Shown here: positions 15,476 to 28,602 of the stretch, in pieces
Layout: every line of letters begins with the position of its first letter
Position numbering within the stretch: position 1 is the stretch's first letter
Source: Candidatus Sphingomonas excrementigallinarum
GTDB lineage: Bacteria; Pseudomonadota; Alphaproteobacteria; Sphingomonadales; Sphingomonadaceae
Direction: 5' to 3'
Length of the DNA stretch: 34,548 bases
Assembly (NCBI GenBank): GCA_019112965.1
Contig: DXIH01000163.1
Coordinates: forward strand, 1 to 34,548
Position numbers and translations under genes: made by a program
The notes under the pieces: generated by a model
What the model saw: only the letters and a program-made list of their open reading frames with translations
What the model was told of the DNA's origin: nothing
Database searches by the model: none

Positions 15476-17625
15476 AGCCACCCCGTGCCGCTCTGGATGC
15501 CCTGATCGAGGGCCGCAACGCCGATCCGTTCGCGTTGCTGGGACCTCATGAAGGACCGGGCGGCACGTTCCTGCGGGCGCTGGTGCCGGGTGCGGAGGCG
15601 GTCACGGCGTTCGACCTGTCCGGCACGGCGCTGGGCGACCTGAAAAGCGTCGATGCGCGCGGCCTGTTCGAGGGAGCGGTCGACGGCCCCGCCCAGCCGG
15701 TCAAATACCGCGCCCGCGGCCACGGCGCGGAGTGGTGGATCACCGATCCGTACAGCTTCGGCCCGGTGCTGGGGCCCCTCGACGATTTCCTGATGGGCGA
15801 AGGCAATCACTTCCGCCTGTACGACAAGATGGGCGCGCACCTGATCGAGCATCAGGGCGTGGCGGGCGTCCACTTCGCCGTCTGGGCGCCCAATGCCGAG
15901 CGGGTGGCGGTCGTCGGCGACTTCAACGACTGGAACCCCGGCCGCCACGTCATGCGCTGTCGCCTGGATGTCGGCGTCTGGGAGATCTTCATCCCCGATA
16001 TCGGCGAGGGCCGCGCCTACAAGTTCGCCATCACCGGCCCGCATGGCGCGGAACAGCCGATGAAGGCCGACCCCTTCGCCTTTGCTGCCGAATTGCGACC
16101 CAAGACCGCCTCGGTGACGACCGCGCCGCCAGCGCATGTCTGGAAAGATGCCCCCCACCGCGAGCATTGGGCGAAGATCGATCCGCGCCGCGTGCCGATC
16201 AGCATCTATGAGGTTCATGCCGGGTCGTGGGACCGCGACGAGAATGGCTGGTATCTCAGCTGGGATGCGCTGGCCGACCGGCTGATCCCGTACGTGGTCG
16301 AGATGGGGTTCACCCATATCGAATTCCTGCCCATCTCCGAACATCCGTACGACCCCAGCTGGGGCTATCAGACGACCGGGCTCTATGCCCCGTCGGCACG
16401 CTTCGGCGATGTCGAGGGCTTTTCGCGCTTCGTTGACGGTGCGCACCGCGCCGGGGTGGGCGTGATCCTCGACTGGGTGCCTGCGCACTTCCCCACCGAC
16501 GCGCATGGCCTGTCGCATTTCGACGGCACCGCGCTCTATGAGCATGAGGACCCTCGCCAGGGTTTCCACCCCGACTGGAACACCGCCATCTATAATTTCG
16601 GGCGGCGCGAGGTTTCGAGCTTCCTGGTCAACAACGCGCTGTTCTGGCCCGAGCGTTATCATATCGACGGGCTTCGTGTGGATGCCGTCGCCTCGATGCT
16701 CTACCGCGATTACAGCCGCAAGGACGGCGAGTGGGTACCCAACGAGCAGGGCGGCCGCGAGAATTGGGAGGCCGTCGAGTTCCTCCGCCAGGTGAACCGC
16801 CAGGTTTACGGCCAGCATCCCGGTGTCTTCACCGTCGCCGAGGAGTCCACCGCATGGCCGGGCGTCTCGGCGCCCGCGCATGACGGCGGCTTGGGCTTCG
16901 GCTTCAAGTGGAACATGGGCTTCATGCACGACACGCTCCAGTATATGGCGCGCGAACCCGTGCATCGGCGGCACCATCATGGCGAGATCCTGTTCGGCCT
17001 GCATTACGCCTTTGACGAGAATTTCGTCCTGCCGCTCAGCCATGACGAAGTGGTCCACGGCAAAGGCAGCCTGCTGACCAAGATGGCGGGCGATGACTGG
17101 CAGAAATTCGCCAATCTGCGCGCCTATTACGCCTTCATGTGGGCCTATCCGGGCAAGAAGCTGCTCTTCATGGGCCAGGAATTCGCCCAGCGCGAGGAAT
17201 GGTCGGAGGATCGCCCGCTCGACTGGCATCTGCGGTGCAGCCATGCGCATGAGGGCGTCCGCTCGCTGGTTCGCGACCTGAACCATCTCTACCGCGACAC
17301 GCCCGCCCTCCATGCCCGCGACTGCGAGCGTGAGGGGTTCGAGTGGCTGGTCGCCGATGACAGCGCGCATTCGGTCTTCGCCTGGCTGCGCAAGGCCCCC
17401 GGCGAGCCGCCGGTGGCAGTGATCGCCAACATGACGCCCGTCGCGCGTGCGCCCTATCGCCTGCCACTGCCGCATGACGGCCGCTGGACCGAGGTGCTGA
17501 ACTCCGACGCGACCCAATATTGGGGCTCGGGCCTGGGCAATATGGGCGGCGTGGATGCGAAGGACGGCGCGGCCTGGGTGACGCTGCCGCCGCTGGCCAC
17601 CGTCATCCTGCGCTTCGACGGCTGA
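15472..17625 (+). CDS. glgB: 1,4-alpha-glucan branching enzyme
   Basis: Cuts alpha-1,4-glucan and re-attaches the piece by alpha-1,6 linkage, creating branches in glycogen. 717 residues (E. coli 728). Domain order: N-terminal beta domain (DPFALLGPHEG), CBM48 (VHFAVWAPNAERVAVVGDFN), GH13 catalytic barrel, C-terminal beta domain. Catalytic parts: nucleophile Asp in GLRVDAVASMLYRDYSR, acid Glu in TVAEESTAWPG, and LSHDEVVHGKGS. The start is GTG 15472, which overlaps the glgP stop as GTGA; an ATG at 15415 would lie inside glgP and adds no family sequence. The GAGGAAAT near 15451 may help initiation, but coupling to glgP is the likelier mechanism. Confidence 0.96.
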   Translation: MKPPRAALDALIEGRNADPFALLGPHEGPGGTFLRALVPGAEAVTAFDLSGTALGDLKSVDARGLFEGAVDGPAQPVKYRARGHGAEWWITDPYSFGPVLGPLDDFLMGEGNHFRLYDKMGAHLIEHQGVAGVHFAVWAPNAERVAVVGDFNDWNPGRHVMRCRLDVGVWEIFIPDIGEGRAYKFAITGPHGAEQPMKADPFAFAAELRPKTASVTTAPPAHVWKDAPHREHWAKIDPRRVPISIYEVHAGSWDRDENGWYLSWDALADRLIPYVVEMGFTHIEFLPISEHPYDPSWGYQTTGLYAPSARFGDVEGFSRFVDGAHRAGVGVILDWVPAHFPTDAHGLSHFDGTALYEHEDPRQGFHPDWNTAIYNFGRREVSSFLVNNALFWPERYHIDGLRVDAVASMLYRDYSRKDGEWVPNEQGGRENWEAVEFLRQVNRQVYGQHPGVFTVAEESTAWPGVSAPAHDGGLGFGFKWNMGFMHDTLQYMAREPVHRRHHHGEILFGLHYAFDENFVLPLSHDEVVHGKGSLLTKMAGDDWQKFANLRAYYAFMWAYPGKKLLFMGQEFAQREEWSEDRPLDWHLRCSHAHEGVRSLVRDLNHLYRDTPALHARDCEREGFEWLVADDSAHSVFAWLRKAPGEPPVAVIANMTPVARAPYRLPLPHDGRWTEVLNSDATQYWGSGLGNMGGVDAKDGAAWVTLPPLATVILRFDG

Positions 17626-17690
17626 CGCGCATTCGAATTTTGCTGGAATAACAACGCACCGATCAAGCGTTGCGACACTAACATACGGAC

Positions 17691-17696
17691 AGGAGA
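17691..17696 (+). promoter_or_regulatory. Shine-Dalgarno site of glgC
   Basis: AGGAGA, six bases before ATG 17703. The 77-bp glgB-glgC gap is comparatively AT-rich and also holds a small hairpin, CAACGC (17652-17657) with GCGTTG (17667-17672). It is the largest gap between glgP and pgm, so an internal promoter or a processing site is possible here. Confidence 0.65.
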
Positions 17697-17702
17697 CGGA
17701 CG

Positions 17703-18965
17703 ATGGACCACAGGCGCGGACAACCGCTGGCGCGCGATGCCATGGCCTATGTGCTGGCGGGCGGTCGCGGCAGCCGCCTGATGGAGTTGACCGACACCCG
17801 CGCCAAGCCCGCCGTCTATTTCGGCGGCAAGGCGCGGATCATCGACTTCGCCCTGTCCAACGCGATCAACTCCGGCATCCGTCGCATCGGGGTGGCGACC
17901 CAGTACAAGGCGCACTCGCTGATCCGCCACCTCCAGCGCGGCTGGAACTTCCTGCGCGACGAACGCAACGAGAGCTTCGACATCCTGCCCGCCAGCCAGC
18001 GGATCAGCGAGTTCCAATGGTATGAAGGCACCGCCGACGCGGTGTTCCAGAATATCGACATCATCGAAAGCTATGCGCCGGAGTTCATGGTCATCCTGGC
18101 GGGCGATCATGTCTACAAGATGGACTATGAGCTGATGCTCCAGCAGCATGTCGACAGTGGCGCCGACGTCACCGTCGCGTGCCTGGAAGTGTCGCGCGAG
18201 GAGGCCAGCGCGTTTGGCGTGATGCATGTCGACGAGACCGACCGCATCGTCGATTTCGTCGAAAAGCCCGCCGATCCGCCGTCCATCCCCGGCAATCCGG
18301 GCGTGTCGCTGGCGTCGCTGGGCATCTATGTTTTCCGCACCGCCTTCCTGTTCGAACAGCTGCGCCGCGATGCCGAGACGCCCGGCTCTGCTCGCGACTT
18401 CGGCAAGGACATCATCCCCTATCTGGTCGAACACGGCAAAGCCCAGGCGCACCGTTTCTCCGCCAGCTGCGTCCGATCCGAGGATGAACCCGGTGCCTAT
18501 TGGCGCGATGTCGGCACGGTCGACGCCTATTGGGAGGCCAGCCTCGACCTGACCGACGTGGTGCCGCAGCTCGACCTCTACGACCGCAGCTGGCCGCTCT
18601 GGACCTATGCCGAGATCACGCCGCCCGCCAAGTTCGTCCATGATATCGAGGGACGGCGCGGGTCGGCGGTGGCCAGCCTGATCGCGGGCGACTGCATCGT
18701 CTCGGGATCGTCGATCAACCGCTCGCTGCTGTCGACCGGGGTTCGCACGCACAGCTATGCGTCGCTGAACGAGGCCGTCGTCCTGCCCTTCTGCCAGATC
18801 GGGCGGGGCGCGCAGTTGCGCCGCGTGATCCTGGATCGCGGCGTCAAGATCCCCGATGGGCTGGTGGTCGGCGAAGACCCGGTGCTCGACGCGCATCGCT
18901 TCCGCCGCACCGACAAGGGCATCTGCCTCATCACCCAGCCGATGATCGACCGTCTGGCCAACTGA
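17703..18965 (+). CDS. glgC: Glucose-1-phosphate adenylyltransferase (ADP-glucose pyrophosphorylase)
   Basis: Makes ADP-glucose from glucose-1-phosphate and ATP, the committed and allosterically controlled step of glycogen synthesis. 420 residues (E. coli 431). The nucleotidyltransferase signature [14 protein letters not shown] is near residue 17, followed by [20 protein letters not shown], a region linked to allosteric effector binding in the family. [31 protein letters not shown] and VEKPADPP follow. The C-terminal left-handed beta helix part begins near [12 protein letters not shown] strong AGGAGA site precedes ATG 17703. glgA starts 8 bp after the stop. Confidence 0.97.
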   Translation: MDHRRGQPLARDAMAYVLAGGRGSRLMELTDTRAKPAVYFGGKARIIDFALSNAINSGIRRIGVATQYKAHSLIRHLQRGWNFLRDERNESFDILPASQRISEFQWYEGTADAVFQNIDIIESYAPEFMVILAGDHVYKMDYELMLQQHVDSGADVTVACLEVSREEASAFGVMHVDETDRIVDFVEKPADPPSIPGNPGVSLASLGIYVFRTAFLFEQLRRDAETPGSARDFGKDIIPYLVEHGKAQAHRFSASCVRSEDEPGAYWRDVGTVDAYWEASLDLTDVVPQLDLYDRSWPLWTYAEITPPAKFVHDIEGRRGSAVASLIAGDCIVSGSSINRSLLSTGVRTHSYASLNEAVVLPFCQIGRGAQLRRVILDRGVKIPDGLVVGEDPVLDAHRFRRTDKGICLITQPMIDRLAN

Positions 18966-18973
18966 AAGTCCCC

Positions 18974-22050
<3,077 letters not shown>

Positions 22051-22086
22051 TCGCCCTTGGGGGAGGGGCTATCGCCCTACCCCCTT

Positions 22087-22178
22087 CCACCCCGGCGAAG
22101 GCCGGGGTCCAGATACCACCAAGCTGGTGGAAGTCTCGATAGGCTGGCCCAACTGGACCCCGGCCTTCGCCGGGGTGG
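22087..22178. repeat. REP-like inverted repeat, family CCCCGGCGAAGGCCGGGG
   Basis: A 25-bp arm (22087-22111) containing CCCCGGCGAAGGCCGGGG is followed after 42 bp by its perfect reverse complement (22154-22178). Each arm is itself a hairpin. It occupies most of the 153-bp pgm-glgX gap. Related copies are at 28433-28522 and 31621-31718. It could stabilise the upstream mRNA or lower expression of glgX relative to pgm. Confidence 0.92.
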
Positions 22179-22203
22179 TTATGATGGGTAAGGTCGGGTC
22201 GCC

Positions 22204-23997
22204 ATGACGAATCAGCCCTATCCCCTCGGCGCGACGCCCGTCCCCGGCGGCACCCACTTCGCCGTCCGCTCGACTGCCGATCGGGTGGAGCTTTGCCTGT
22301 TCGACGGCGCGGACGAACGCCGCATCGCCATGACGCGCGACGGCGATGCGTGGACCACCACCGTCCCTGGCACGAACCATCTCTATGGCTACCGCGCGCA
22401 CGGCGAATACGACCCGACGCACAATCGCTGGTTCGACCCCGCCAAGCTGCTCGTCGACCCTCACGCCCTCGAACTCGACCGCCCCTTCGTCCAGTCCCCG
22501 CGTCTGGTGGCCTATGGCGAGAACACCGCCGACATCGTACCCCGCGCCCGTGTCGTCGCACCACTGACCGACAGCCCTGCCCCGCCGCTGTTCCGACCGG
22601 GCGGGCTGATCTACGAACTCAACGTGCGCAGCTTCACCATGCGCCATCCCGCCATTCCGCCCGATCAGCGCGGCACGGTGGCAGCGCTCGCTCATCCCGC
22701 CGTGCTCGATCATCTGCGCAAGCTGGGCGTGGTGGCGGTCGAACTCATGCCGATCACCGCCGCGATCGACGAGCGCCACCTGCCCCCGCTCGGCCTGCGC
22801 AACGCCTGGGGCTATAACCCGGTCGTGCCGATGGCGCTCTGCCCCGATCGGGTGCCGGGTGGCGTCGCCGAACTGGTCGCCACGGTCGCGGCGCTGCGCG
22901 AGGCGGGGATCGGCGTCATCCTCGACCTCGTCTTCAACCATTTTGGCGAGAGCGACGTGCAGGGCGGGACGCTATCCTTCCGGGGGCTCGACCCGGACGT
23001 CTATGCCCGCACACCCGACGGCACGCTCATCAACGATGCGGGCACCGGCAACACGCTCGACGCCAGCCGCGCGAGCGTGCGCGCGATGGTCCTCGACACG
23101 CTTCGCCATTTCGCGCGAGCCGGAGTGGACGGCTTCCGCTTCGACTTGGCGCCGGTGCTGGCGCGCGGGCCGGGGTTCGATCCACACGCCCCCATCTTCG
23201 CCGAGATCGCCGCCGATCCCATCCTAGCGACCCGCATCATGATCGCCGAGCCTTGGGACATCGGCCCGGACGGCTATCAACTGGGCAATTTTCCCGATCA
23301 TTGGCTGGAGTGGAACGACCGCTATCGCGACCAGGTGCGGCGCTTCTGGCGCGGTGACGGCCGGGCGGGCGATCTGGCGACGCGGGTGGCGGGATCGGCG
23401 GATGTCTTTGCCAGCCCCGCCAGCCGCTCGGTCAATTTCGTCGCGGCACATGACGGCTTCACCCTAGCCGACCTGACCGCCTATGCCGAACGCCATAATC
23501 GCGCCAATGGCGAGGACAATCGCGACGGGCATGGCGACGAGGTGTCGTGGAACCATGGGGCCGAGGGACCGACCGACGATCCCGCCATCCGCACCGCGCG
23601 CACCCGTTCAGTTCGCGCGATGCTCGCCACGCTGTTCCTGTCGCGCGGCACCCCGATGCTGACCGCAGGCGACGAGTTCGGCCGCAGCCAGAACGGCAAC
23701 AACAACGGCTATGCCCAGGATAACGAGACGACCTGGCTCGATTGGGAAAACCGTGATCGGGCGCTGGAGGATTTCGTCGCGGCGCTGAGCGCCTTTCGTC
23801 GGGACACCCCGATCGACTGGACGGCATGGCTCGCCGATGCCGAATGGCGGACGCTATCGGGCGATGTCATGGGCCCCGGCGATTGGGACGGCGATGGCTT
23901 TGCCCTGTACGTCCCCGTCGGCACCGAAAGCCTGATCCTGCGCTTCGACCGCAGGCACGGCGTCTCTGCCCTTCGCGGTGCTGTCCTCCAAAGCTAG
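22204..23997 (+). CDS. glgX: Glycogen debranching enzyme GlgX (GH13)
   Basis: Hydrolyses alpha-1,6 branches left by glycogen phosphorylase. 597 residues; E. coli GlgX has 657, so this is a compact member. The N-terminal CBM48-like domain starts YPLGATPVPGGTHFAVRSTA; the catalytic barrel begins around IYELNVRSFTMRHP. Catalytic landmarks: VILDLVFNHFGESD, nucleophile Asp in GFRFDLAPVLARG, acid Glu in MIAEPWDIGPDGYQ, and VNFVAAHDGFTLADL. GDEFGRSQNGNNNGYAQDNE is a strong GlgX/isoamylase signature. ATG 22204 starts MTNQPYPLG. The TAG stop overlaps the convergent cyoD stop on the other strand. Confidence 0.95.
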   Translation: MTNQPYPLGATPVPGGTHFAVRSTADRVELCLFDGADERRIAMTRDGDAWTTTVPGTNHLYGYRAHGEYDPTHNRWFDPAKLLVDPHALELDRPFVQSPRLVAYGENTADIVPRARVVAPLTDSPAPPLFRPGGLIYELNVRSFTMRHPAIPPDQRGTVAALAHPAVLDHLRKLGVVAVELMPITAAIDERHLPPLGLRNAWGYNPVVPMALCPDRVPGGVAELVATVAALREAGIGVILDLVFNHFGESDVQGGTLSFRGLDPDVYARTPDGTLINDAGTGNTLDASRASVRAMVLDTLRHFARAGVDGFRFDLAPVLARGPGFDPHAPIFAEIAADPILATRIMIAEPWDIGPDGYQLGNFPDHWLEWNDRYRDQVRRFWRGDGRAGDLATRVAGSADVFASPASRSVNFVAAHDGFTLADLTAYAERHNRANGEDNRDGHGDEVSWNHGAEGPTDDPAIRTARTRSVRAMLATLFLSRGTPMLTAGDEFGRSQNGNNNGYAQDNETTWLDWENRDRALEDFVAALSAFRRDTPIDWTAWLADAEWRTLSGDVMGPGDWDGDGFALYVPVGTESLILRFDRRHGVSALRGAVLQS

Positions 23998-24377
23998 GGC
24001 GTTGCCATCGGCCCCATGAGATTGTGGTTCAAATGCCCCATGATCCAGATCGAGCCCAGCAGCACCAGTGCCACGATCAATATGCCGAACAGCAGTGCCA
24101 GCACGTTGTTGCTGTTGTCCGGCCCGGTGGTGATGTGAAGGAAGAAGACCAGGTGCACCCCCATCTGCCCGATCGCCAGCGCCACCAGCGCGGCGGGCAC
24201 GGCAGGCCCCCAGACGATGTCGAACTGAACGAGCGCGAAGGACGCCGTGGTCAGGATCGCCGCCGCGATCAGGCCGACGACATAGCTGCGCACGCCGCCG
24301 ACGATCGAGTCCTGCTCGCTCTGTTCGCCCGGCGCGGTTTCGTCGCGGGCCATTTCCTCGTCGGGCCGCTGGCTCAT
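23994..24377 (-). CDS. cyoD: Cytochrome bo3 ubiquinol oxidase subunit IV
   Basis: Small membrane subunit that supports assembly of the heme-copper quinol oxidase. 127 residues with three hydrophobic helices (VRSYVVGLIAAAILTTASF, AVPAALVALAIGQMGVHLV, NVLALLFGILIVALVLLGS) and the typical QMGVHLVFFLHI segment. The N-terminus is charged and lies outside the membrane. ATG 24377 overlaps the cyoC TGA by four bases (ATGA). A longer frame upstream is only a shadow inside cyoC. The stop TAG at 23996-23994 overlaps the convergent glgX stop. Confidence 0.95.
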   Translation of the reverse strand: MSQRPDEEMARDETAPGEQSEQDSIVGGVRSYVVGLIAAAILTTASFALVQFDIVWGPAVPAALVALAIGQMGVHLVFFLHITTGPDNSNNVLALLFGILIVALVLLGSIWIMGHLNHNLMGPMATP

Positions 24378-25009
24378 CCCCGCACTCCCATCAGATAGAC
24401 CATGGTGAACAGCGCCACCCAGATGATGTCGAGCGCATGCCAGAACAGGCTGAAGCACAAAATGCGGCGCAGGATATCCTCGCGAAACCCCTTGGCCCAG
24501 GCCTGCGCCATCATCGTGGTCAGCCAGAGCATCCCCAGCAGGACGTGCAGCCCATGGCATCCGACTAGCGCAAAAAAGGCCGACAGGAAGGCGCTACGCC
24601 CCGGTCCCGCCCCCTCGCCGATCAGGTGCAGGAACTCATAGGCCTCCAGCGCCAGGAAGCCCGCGCCGAGCAGCCCGGTCGCCGCCATCGCGATCTGGAA
24701 CCAGCGCATGTCGCGCGCCAGCGTCGCGATCCCCGCCAGCCCGCAGGCGAAACTGGAGAGGAGCAGCAGCACCGTCTCCGTCTCAACCAGCTTCAGCTCG
24801 AACAGCTCCTTGCCCGAGGGGCCGCCCGCCGTCGCATCCTTCAACACCGCGTAACCGGCGAAGAAACAGGCGAACAGGATGAAGTCCGACAGCAGGAATA
24901 TCCAGAAGCCATAGGACACCACCACCCGCTTGGGCGCGGGGCCGTCCGGGTTTGGCTCGGCCGAACGGCCCAGCTTGTTGGGATCATGCGTCTGCGCCGC
25001 GCCGCTCAT
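24374..25009 (-). CDS. cyoC: Cytochrome bo3 ubiquinol oxidase subunit III
   Basis: Five-helix membrane subunit of the quinol oxidase. 211 residues (E. coli CyoC has 204). The signature [20 protein letters not shown] starts the first helix. [23 protein letters not shown] and [19 protein letters not shown] follow, and [20 protein letters not shown] ends the protein. It overlaps both cyoB (upstream) and cyoD (downstream) by 4 bp, so the three are tightly coupled. Confidence 0.96.
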   Translation of the reverse strand: MSGAAQTHDPNKLGRSAEPNPDGPAPKRVVVSYGFWIFLLSDFILFACFFAGYAVLKDATAGGPSGKELFELKLVETETVLLLLSSFACGLAGIATLARDMRWFQIAMAATGLLGAGFLALEAYEFLHLIGEGAGPGRSAFLSAFFALVGCHGLHVLLGMLWLTTMMAQAWAKGFREDILRRILCFSLFWHALDIIWVALFTMVYLMGVRG

Positions 25010-27018
25010 GAGAGGGCCTCTTCGGGCAGGTCGAGCAAAGTCGCCTTGCTGCGCCGACGTGCCTGGTCCAGCCGTTCGACCTCCTCGACCGGGATCTCAT
25101 ACTCGACCTTGTCGCGCCAGGCGAAGACGATGAACGTCCCCCATGCGCCGAAGAAGCCCAGGATCACCAGCCACCAGATATGCCAGATCAGCGCAAAGCC
25201 CATGGCCGTGGCGAAGAAGGCCGCAACGATCCCGGTCGGCGAATTGCGCGGCATCTCGATCGGCTCGTAATCGGGAAGATCGGACAGAGCACGGTTCTCG
25301 CGCGCCTTCGCCTTGATGCCCCAATAGGCTTCCTCGCCCTTTACATCGGGCAGCACCGCGAAGTTGAAGGCGGGCGGCGGCGAGGTGGTGATCCACTCCA
25401 ACGTGCGCCCGTCCCAGGGATCGCCGCTCTCGTCCACGCGGTCCTTGCGCGTCTTGATCGAGACGTAGAGCATCATGACCTGACACGCGATGCCAGCGGC
25501 GATCAGCAGCGCACCGACGCCCGCGACCAGCAGCCAGGGGTGCCATCCGGGCACGTCATAATGCTGCATCCGCCGCGTCATGCCCATCAGACCGAGGACA
25601 TAGAGCGGCATGAAGGCGACGTAGAAGCCGGTGATCCACAGCCAGAAGGCCCGCTTGCCCCAGGTCTCGTCCAGCGTGAAGCCGAACATCTTGGGGAACC
25701 AGAAGGTGAAGCCCGCAAACGCCCCGAACAGCACGCCACCGATGATGACGTTGTGGAAATGCGCGACCAGGAACAGCGAGTTGTGCAGCACGAAATCGGC
25801 CGGGGGCACCGCCAACATCACGCCGGTCATGCCGCCGATCACGAAGGTCACGATGAACCCGATCGACCACAGCATCATCGACGTATAGCGGATGCGCCCG
25901 CCATACATGGTGAACAGCCAGTTGAAGACCTTCACCCCCGTCGGCACCGCGATAATCATCGTCGTGATGCCGAAAAAGCCGTTCACATCGGCCCCCGCCC
26001 CCATGGTGAAGAAATGATGCAGCCAGACCATGAAGGACAGGATGCAGATCACCATGGTCGCGATGACCATCGAGCGGTAGCCGAACAGGGGCTTGGACGA
26101 GAAGGTCGAGATGATCTCGGAAAACACACCGAAAGCGGGCAGGATCAGGATATAGACTTCCGGGTGACCCCAGGCCCAGATGAGGTTGACGAACATCATC
26201 TGGTTGCCGCCCGCTTCCGGCGTGAAGAAGTGGAAGCCGAGATAGCGGTCGAGGATCAACATGGCCAGCACGGCGGTCAGCACCGGAAAGGCCGCAACGA
26301 TCAGCAGGTTCGACGCCAGCGACGTCCAGGTGAACATCGGCATCCGGCTATAGCCCATGCCCGGCGCGCGCATCTTCAGGATGGTGGTGACGAGGTTCAC
26401 GCCCGACAGCAGCGTCCCCATGCCCGATATCTGGAGCGCCCAGAGATAATAATCGACGCCGACACCGGGCGAGAAGCGCAACTCCGACAGCGGCGGATAG
26501 ACCAGCCAGCCGGTCTTGGCGAACTCGCCGATGACCAGGCTCATATTGATGAGCAGCGCCCCGCTACATGTCAGCCAGAAGCTGACCGAATTGAGCGTCG
26601 GGAACGCCACGTCGCGCACGCCGAGCTGCAGCGGCACGACGAAGTTCATCAGCCCGATCATGAACGGCATCGCCACGAAGAAGATCATGATCGTACCGTG
26701 CGCCGAGAAGATTTGGTCGTAATGATCGGGCGGCAGATAGCCGCCATTGCCATAGGCGATGGCTTGTTGCGACCGCATCAGCAGCGCGTCCGAAAAGCCG
26801 CGCAGCAGCATGACGCCCGCCAGCAGGCAGTACATGACGCCGATCCGCTTGTGATCGACGCTCGTGATCCATTCGCTCCAGATGTACGGCAAGTGCCCAC
26901 GCCGCCACGCCCAGATGAAGACGCCGAGCAGGACCAGGCCGATGACTCCCGCCGACACCAGGGGCAGCGGTTCGTGGAACGGGATCGAGTCCCAGCCGAG
27001 CTTGCCCGTGAAACTCAT
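25006..27018 (-). CDS. cyoB: Cytochrome bo3 ubiquinol oxidase subunit I
   Basis: Catalytic, proton-pumping subunit that oxidises ubiquinol and reduces oxygen to water. 670 residues (E. coli 663). All key residues are visible and offset by one from E. coli: low-spin heme ligands H107 and H422, CuB ligands H285 (WAWGHPEVY, with Y289), H334 and H335 ([10 protein letters not shown]), and the high-spin heme ligand H420 (AHFHNV). Ubiquinol-site residues R73, D77, H99 and Q102 are also kept ([17 protein letters not shown]), which argues for quinol rather than cytochrome c oxidation. Overlaps cyoA and cyoC by 4 bp each. The heme O synthase gene cyoE is not in this window. Confidence 0.97.
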   Translation of the reverse strand: MSFTGKLGWDSIPFHEPLPLVSAGVIGLVLLGVFIWAWRRGHLPYIWSEWITSVDHKRIGVMYCLLAGVMLLRGFSDALLMRSQQAIAYGNGGYLPPDHYDQIFSAHGTIMIFFVAMPFMIGLMNFVVPLQLGVRDVAFPTLNSVSFWLTCSGALLINMSLVIGEFAKTGWLVYPPLSELRFSPGVGVDYYLWALQISGMGTLLSGVNLVTTILKMRAPGMGYSRMPMFTWTSLASNLLIVAAFPVLTAVLAMLILDRYLGFHFFTPEAGGNQMMFVNLIWAWGHPEVYILILPAFGVFSEIISTFSSKPLFGYRSMVIATMVICILSFMVWLHHFFTMGAGADVNGFFGITTMIIAVPTGVKVFNWLFTMYGGRIRYTSMMLWSIGFIVTFVIGGMTGVMLAVPPADFVLHNSLFLVAHFHNVIIGGVLFGAFAGFTFWFPKMFGFTLDETWGKRAFWLWITGFYVAFMPLYVLGLMGMTRRMQHYDVPGWHPWLLVAGVGALLIAAGIACQVMMLYVSIKTRKDRVDESGDPWDGRTLEWITTSPPPAFNFAVLPDVKGEEAYWGIKAKARENRALSDLPDYEPIEMPRNSPTGIVAAFFATAMGFALIWHIWWLVILGFFGAWGTFIVFAWRDKVEYEIPVEEVERLDQARRRSKATLLDLPEEALS

Positions 27019-27902
27019 TGCTCGCGCCCGTCCTTGGCCTTTTCACCCTCGGGCGCGCCGTTCTTCATGACGATCTGGTCGTACAGGCCGGGCTGGAGCC
27101 GGGGGTAGCTGGCGGGGCGGACATTGCGGCTGGGATGCGCCATGGCGACGAACTCGGCCCAGTCGAGCGTCTTGCCCTGCCCTCCCCGCGCGGTCGCGAC
27201 GAAGCGGTCGAAGGCGGCTTGCGGCACCGCATCGACGAAGAAGTCCATATCGGCAAAGCCCTCCCCGCTATAATGCGCCGACAGCCCGCGATAGCGCCCG
27301 GCCTTGTCGGCGCGCAGGTGAAGCGTCGAATCCATCCCCGACATGGCGTAGATCTGGCTGCCCAGCTGCGGCACGAAGAAGCTGTTCATCACGCCTGCCG
27401 AGGTGATGCGGAACTTCACCGGCATGCCGACCGGCACGACCAGCCGGTTGATCGTCGCGATCCCCTGTTCGGGGTAGAGGAACAGCCATTTCCAGTCGGT
27501 CGCGACGACCTCGACCGTCATCGTCTTCGCGCGGGAGGCGATCGGCTTGGGCGGATCGAGGTCATGGCTGCCGATCCAGGCGATGCCGCCCAGGAACATG
27601 ATGGCGAGCGCCGGGATCGACCAGACCAGCAGCTCCAGCCGTCCCGAATAGGCCCATTCGGGCAGATGCCTGGCGCGGGTGTTGCCGGCGCGGAACCACC
27701 AGCCGAAGGCGAAGGCCAGAACGATGACCGGCACCACGATGGCCAGCATCACCGTCAGCGAGTTGAAGAAGATGCTACGCTCGCCTGCCGCGATCGGCCC
27801 GGCGGGGTTCAGGATGCCCGGTTCGCAGGCGGACAGAACGACGCACAGCCCAAGACACGCGAAACGCGCGGAATTTGTGGCGAGGCGCGGATCACGGAGC
27901 AT
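27015..27902 (-). CDS. cyoA: Cytochrome bo3 ubiquinol oxidase subunit II
   Basis: Membrane-anchored subunit with a periplasmic cupredoxin domain. 295 residues. The signal sequence ends in a lipobox LSAC at residues 23-26, so the mature protein is probably a lipoprotein attached at C26. Two transmembrane helices follow ([19 protein letters not shown] and [19 protein letters not shown]). The cupredoxin domain ([39 protein letters not shown]) lacks the cysteine CuA ligands, as expected for quinol oxidases. It is the first gene of cyoABCD; its ATG lies 50 bp downstream of a small membrane-protein gene on the same strand. Confidence 0.96.
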   Translation of the reverse strand: MLRDPRLATNSARFACLGLCVVLSACEPGILNPAGPIAAGERSIFFNSLTVMLAIVVPVIVLAFAFGWWFRAGNTRARHLPEWAYSGRLELLVWSIPALAIMFLGGIAWIGSHDLDPPKPIASRAKTMTVEVVATDWKWLFLYPEQGIATINRLVVPVGMPVKFRITSAGVMNSFFVPQLGSQIYAMSGMDSTLHLRADKAGRYRGLSAHYSGEGFADMDFFVDAVPQAAFDRFVATARGGQGKTLDWAEFVAMAHPSRNVRPASYPRLQPGLYDQIVMKNGAPEGEKAKDGREQ

Positions 27903-27952
27903 TCAGGCGGTGAACGGTGGCCCGACGCTTTCGTTCCGCCACCGTAAAAGGA

Positions 27953-28399
27953 TCAGGCGGCGAGTCTTCGTCCCTCGCCATCGTCTGCGTCGTTGGCGGG
28001 CCTCTCCACCCGGCGCGGGCGAGTGGTCCGGCTCGCGGACATCCGCCCGGCCCAGCGACCGAAAACAGGCCAGCGCGCCAGCATCGAGGAGGACAGGACG
28101 GCCGCCATGACCAATTCGGCCACCCCGCCCCATTCGATCGCCGAGGCGAGCATGACCAGATCGCCCATCGGCGCGGGCGCCGCGGCCAGCATCCGAATCT
28201 CGTCGATTTCGAACCAGATGGCGAGGCCGAGCAGCGCGACTCCCAACGCCATCATCGCCCAATGCCCCGGACGGACCCGGCCGAGCAGTCTTGCGGGTGC
28301 AGCCACCAGATACGCCGCCAGCCAGCGTCTGACCGGCAAAGTCGGCCAGCAGCGCAGCAATATCGTCAGCCCCAGCAGCAACAACGTCGCGATCATCAT
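27953..28399 (-). CDS. Hypothetical membrane protein upstream of cyoABCD
   Basis: 148 residues from ATG 28399: MMIATLLLLGLTILLRCWPT, then VRPGHWAMMALGVALLGLAI, then a third hydrophobic stretch around AIEWGGVAELVMAAVLSSS, and a basic, polar C-terminus rich in Arg (SASRTTRPRRVERPANDADD). GGGGGGAA about 5 bp before the double ATG supports this start; the frame open further upstream runs through a REP-like palindrome and is discarded. I do not recognise the family. It lies 50 bp before cyoA, so it may be co-transcribed with the oxidase genes and be involved in the membrane complex, but that is only positional. Confidence 0.68.
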   Translation of the reverse strand: MMIATLLLLGLTILLRCWPTLPVRRWLAAYLVAAPARLLGRVRPGHWAMMALGVALLGLAIWFEIDEIRMLAAAPAPMGDLVMLASAIEWGGVAELVMAAVLSSSMLARWPVFGRWAGRMSASRTTRPRRVERPANDADDGEGRRLAA

Positions 28400-28432
28400 G
28401 GCATTCCCCCCAATTTGCTCCACCTTCAACGT

Positions 28433-28522
28433 CCACCCCGGCGAAGGCCGGGGTCCAGTTGCGAAACGATGGACGCGATATGCAAAGACATCCCTGCTGA
28501 ATCCCGGCCTTCGCCAGGATGG
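28433..28522. repeat. REP-like inverted repeat, second copy, one degenerate arm
   Basis: The left arm 28433-28457 is identical to the 25-bp arm at 22087. The right arm (28501-28522, ATCCCGGCCTTCGCCAGGAT) is a decayed reverse complement. It lies in the gap between two divergently oriented genes (starts at 28399 and 28603), so it is in promoter territory rather than a transcription end. Confidence 0.85.
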
Positions 28523-28602
28523 CCTGGTTGATTTTGTCGTCACCGTATTATGGGTGCGGAAAGACCGTGCCACCAGAGCCATGACCCCGCTATGATCGCG
28601 GC

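Noticed and set aside
15325..17517. 730-codon minus-strand open frame opposite glgB
   Set aside because: Stop-free antisense frame caused by GC-rich codon use; the glgB reading has all catalytic motifs.
25180..27108. 642-codon plus-strand open frame opposite cyoB
   Set aside because: His/Arg/Asp/Gln-rich composition is typical of the antisense of a high-GC membrane protein gene; no ribosome-binding site and no motif.
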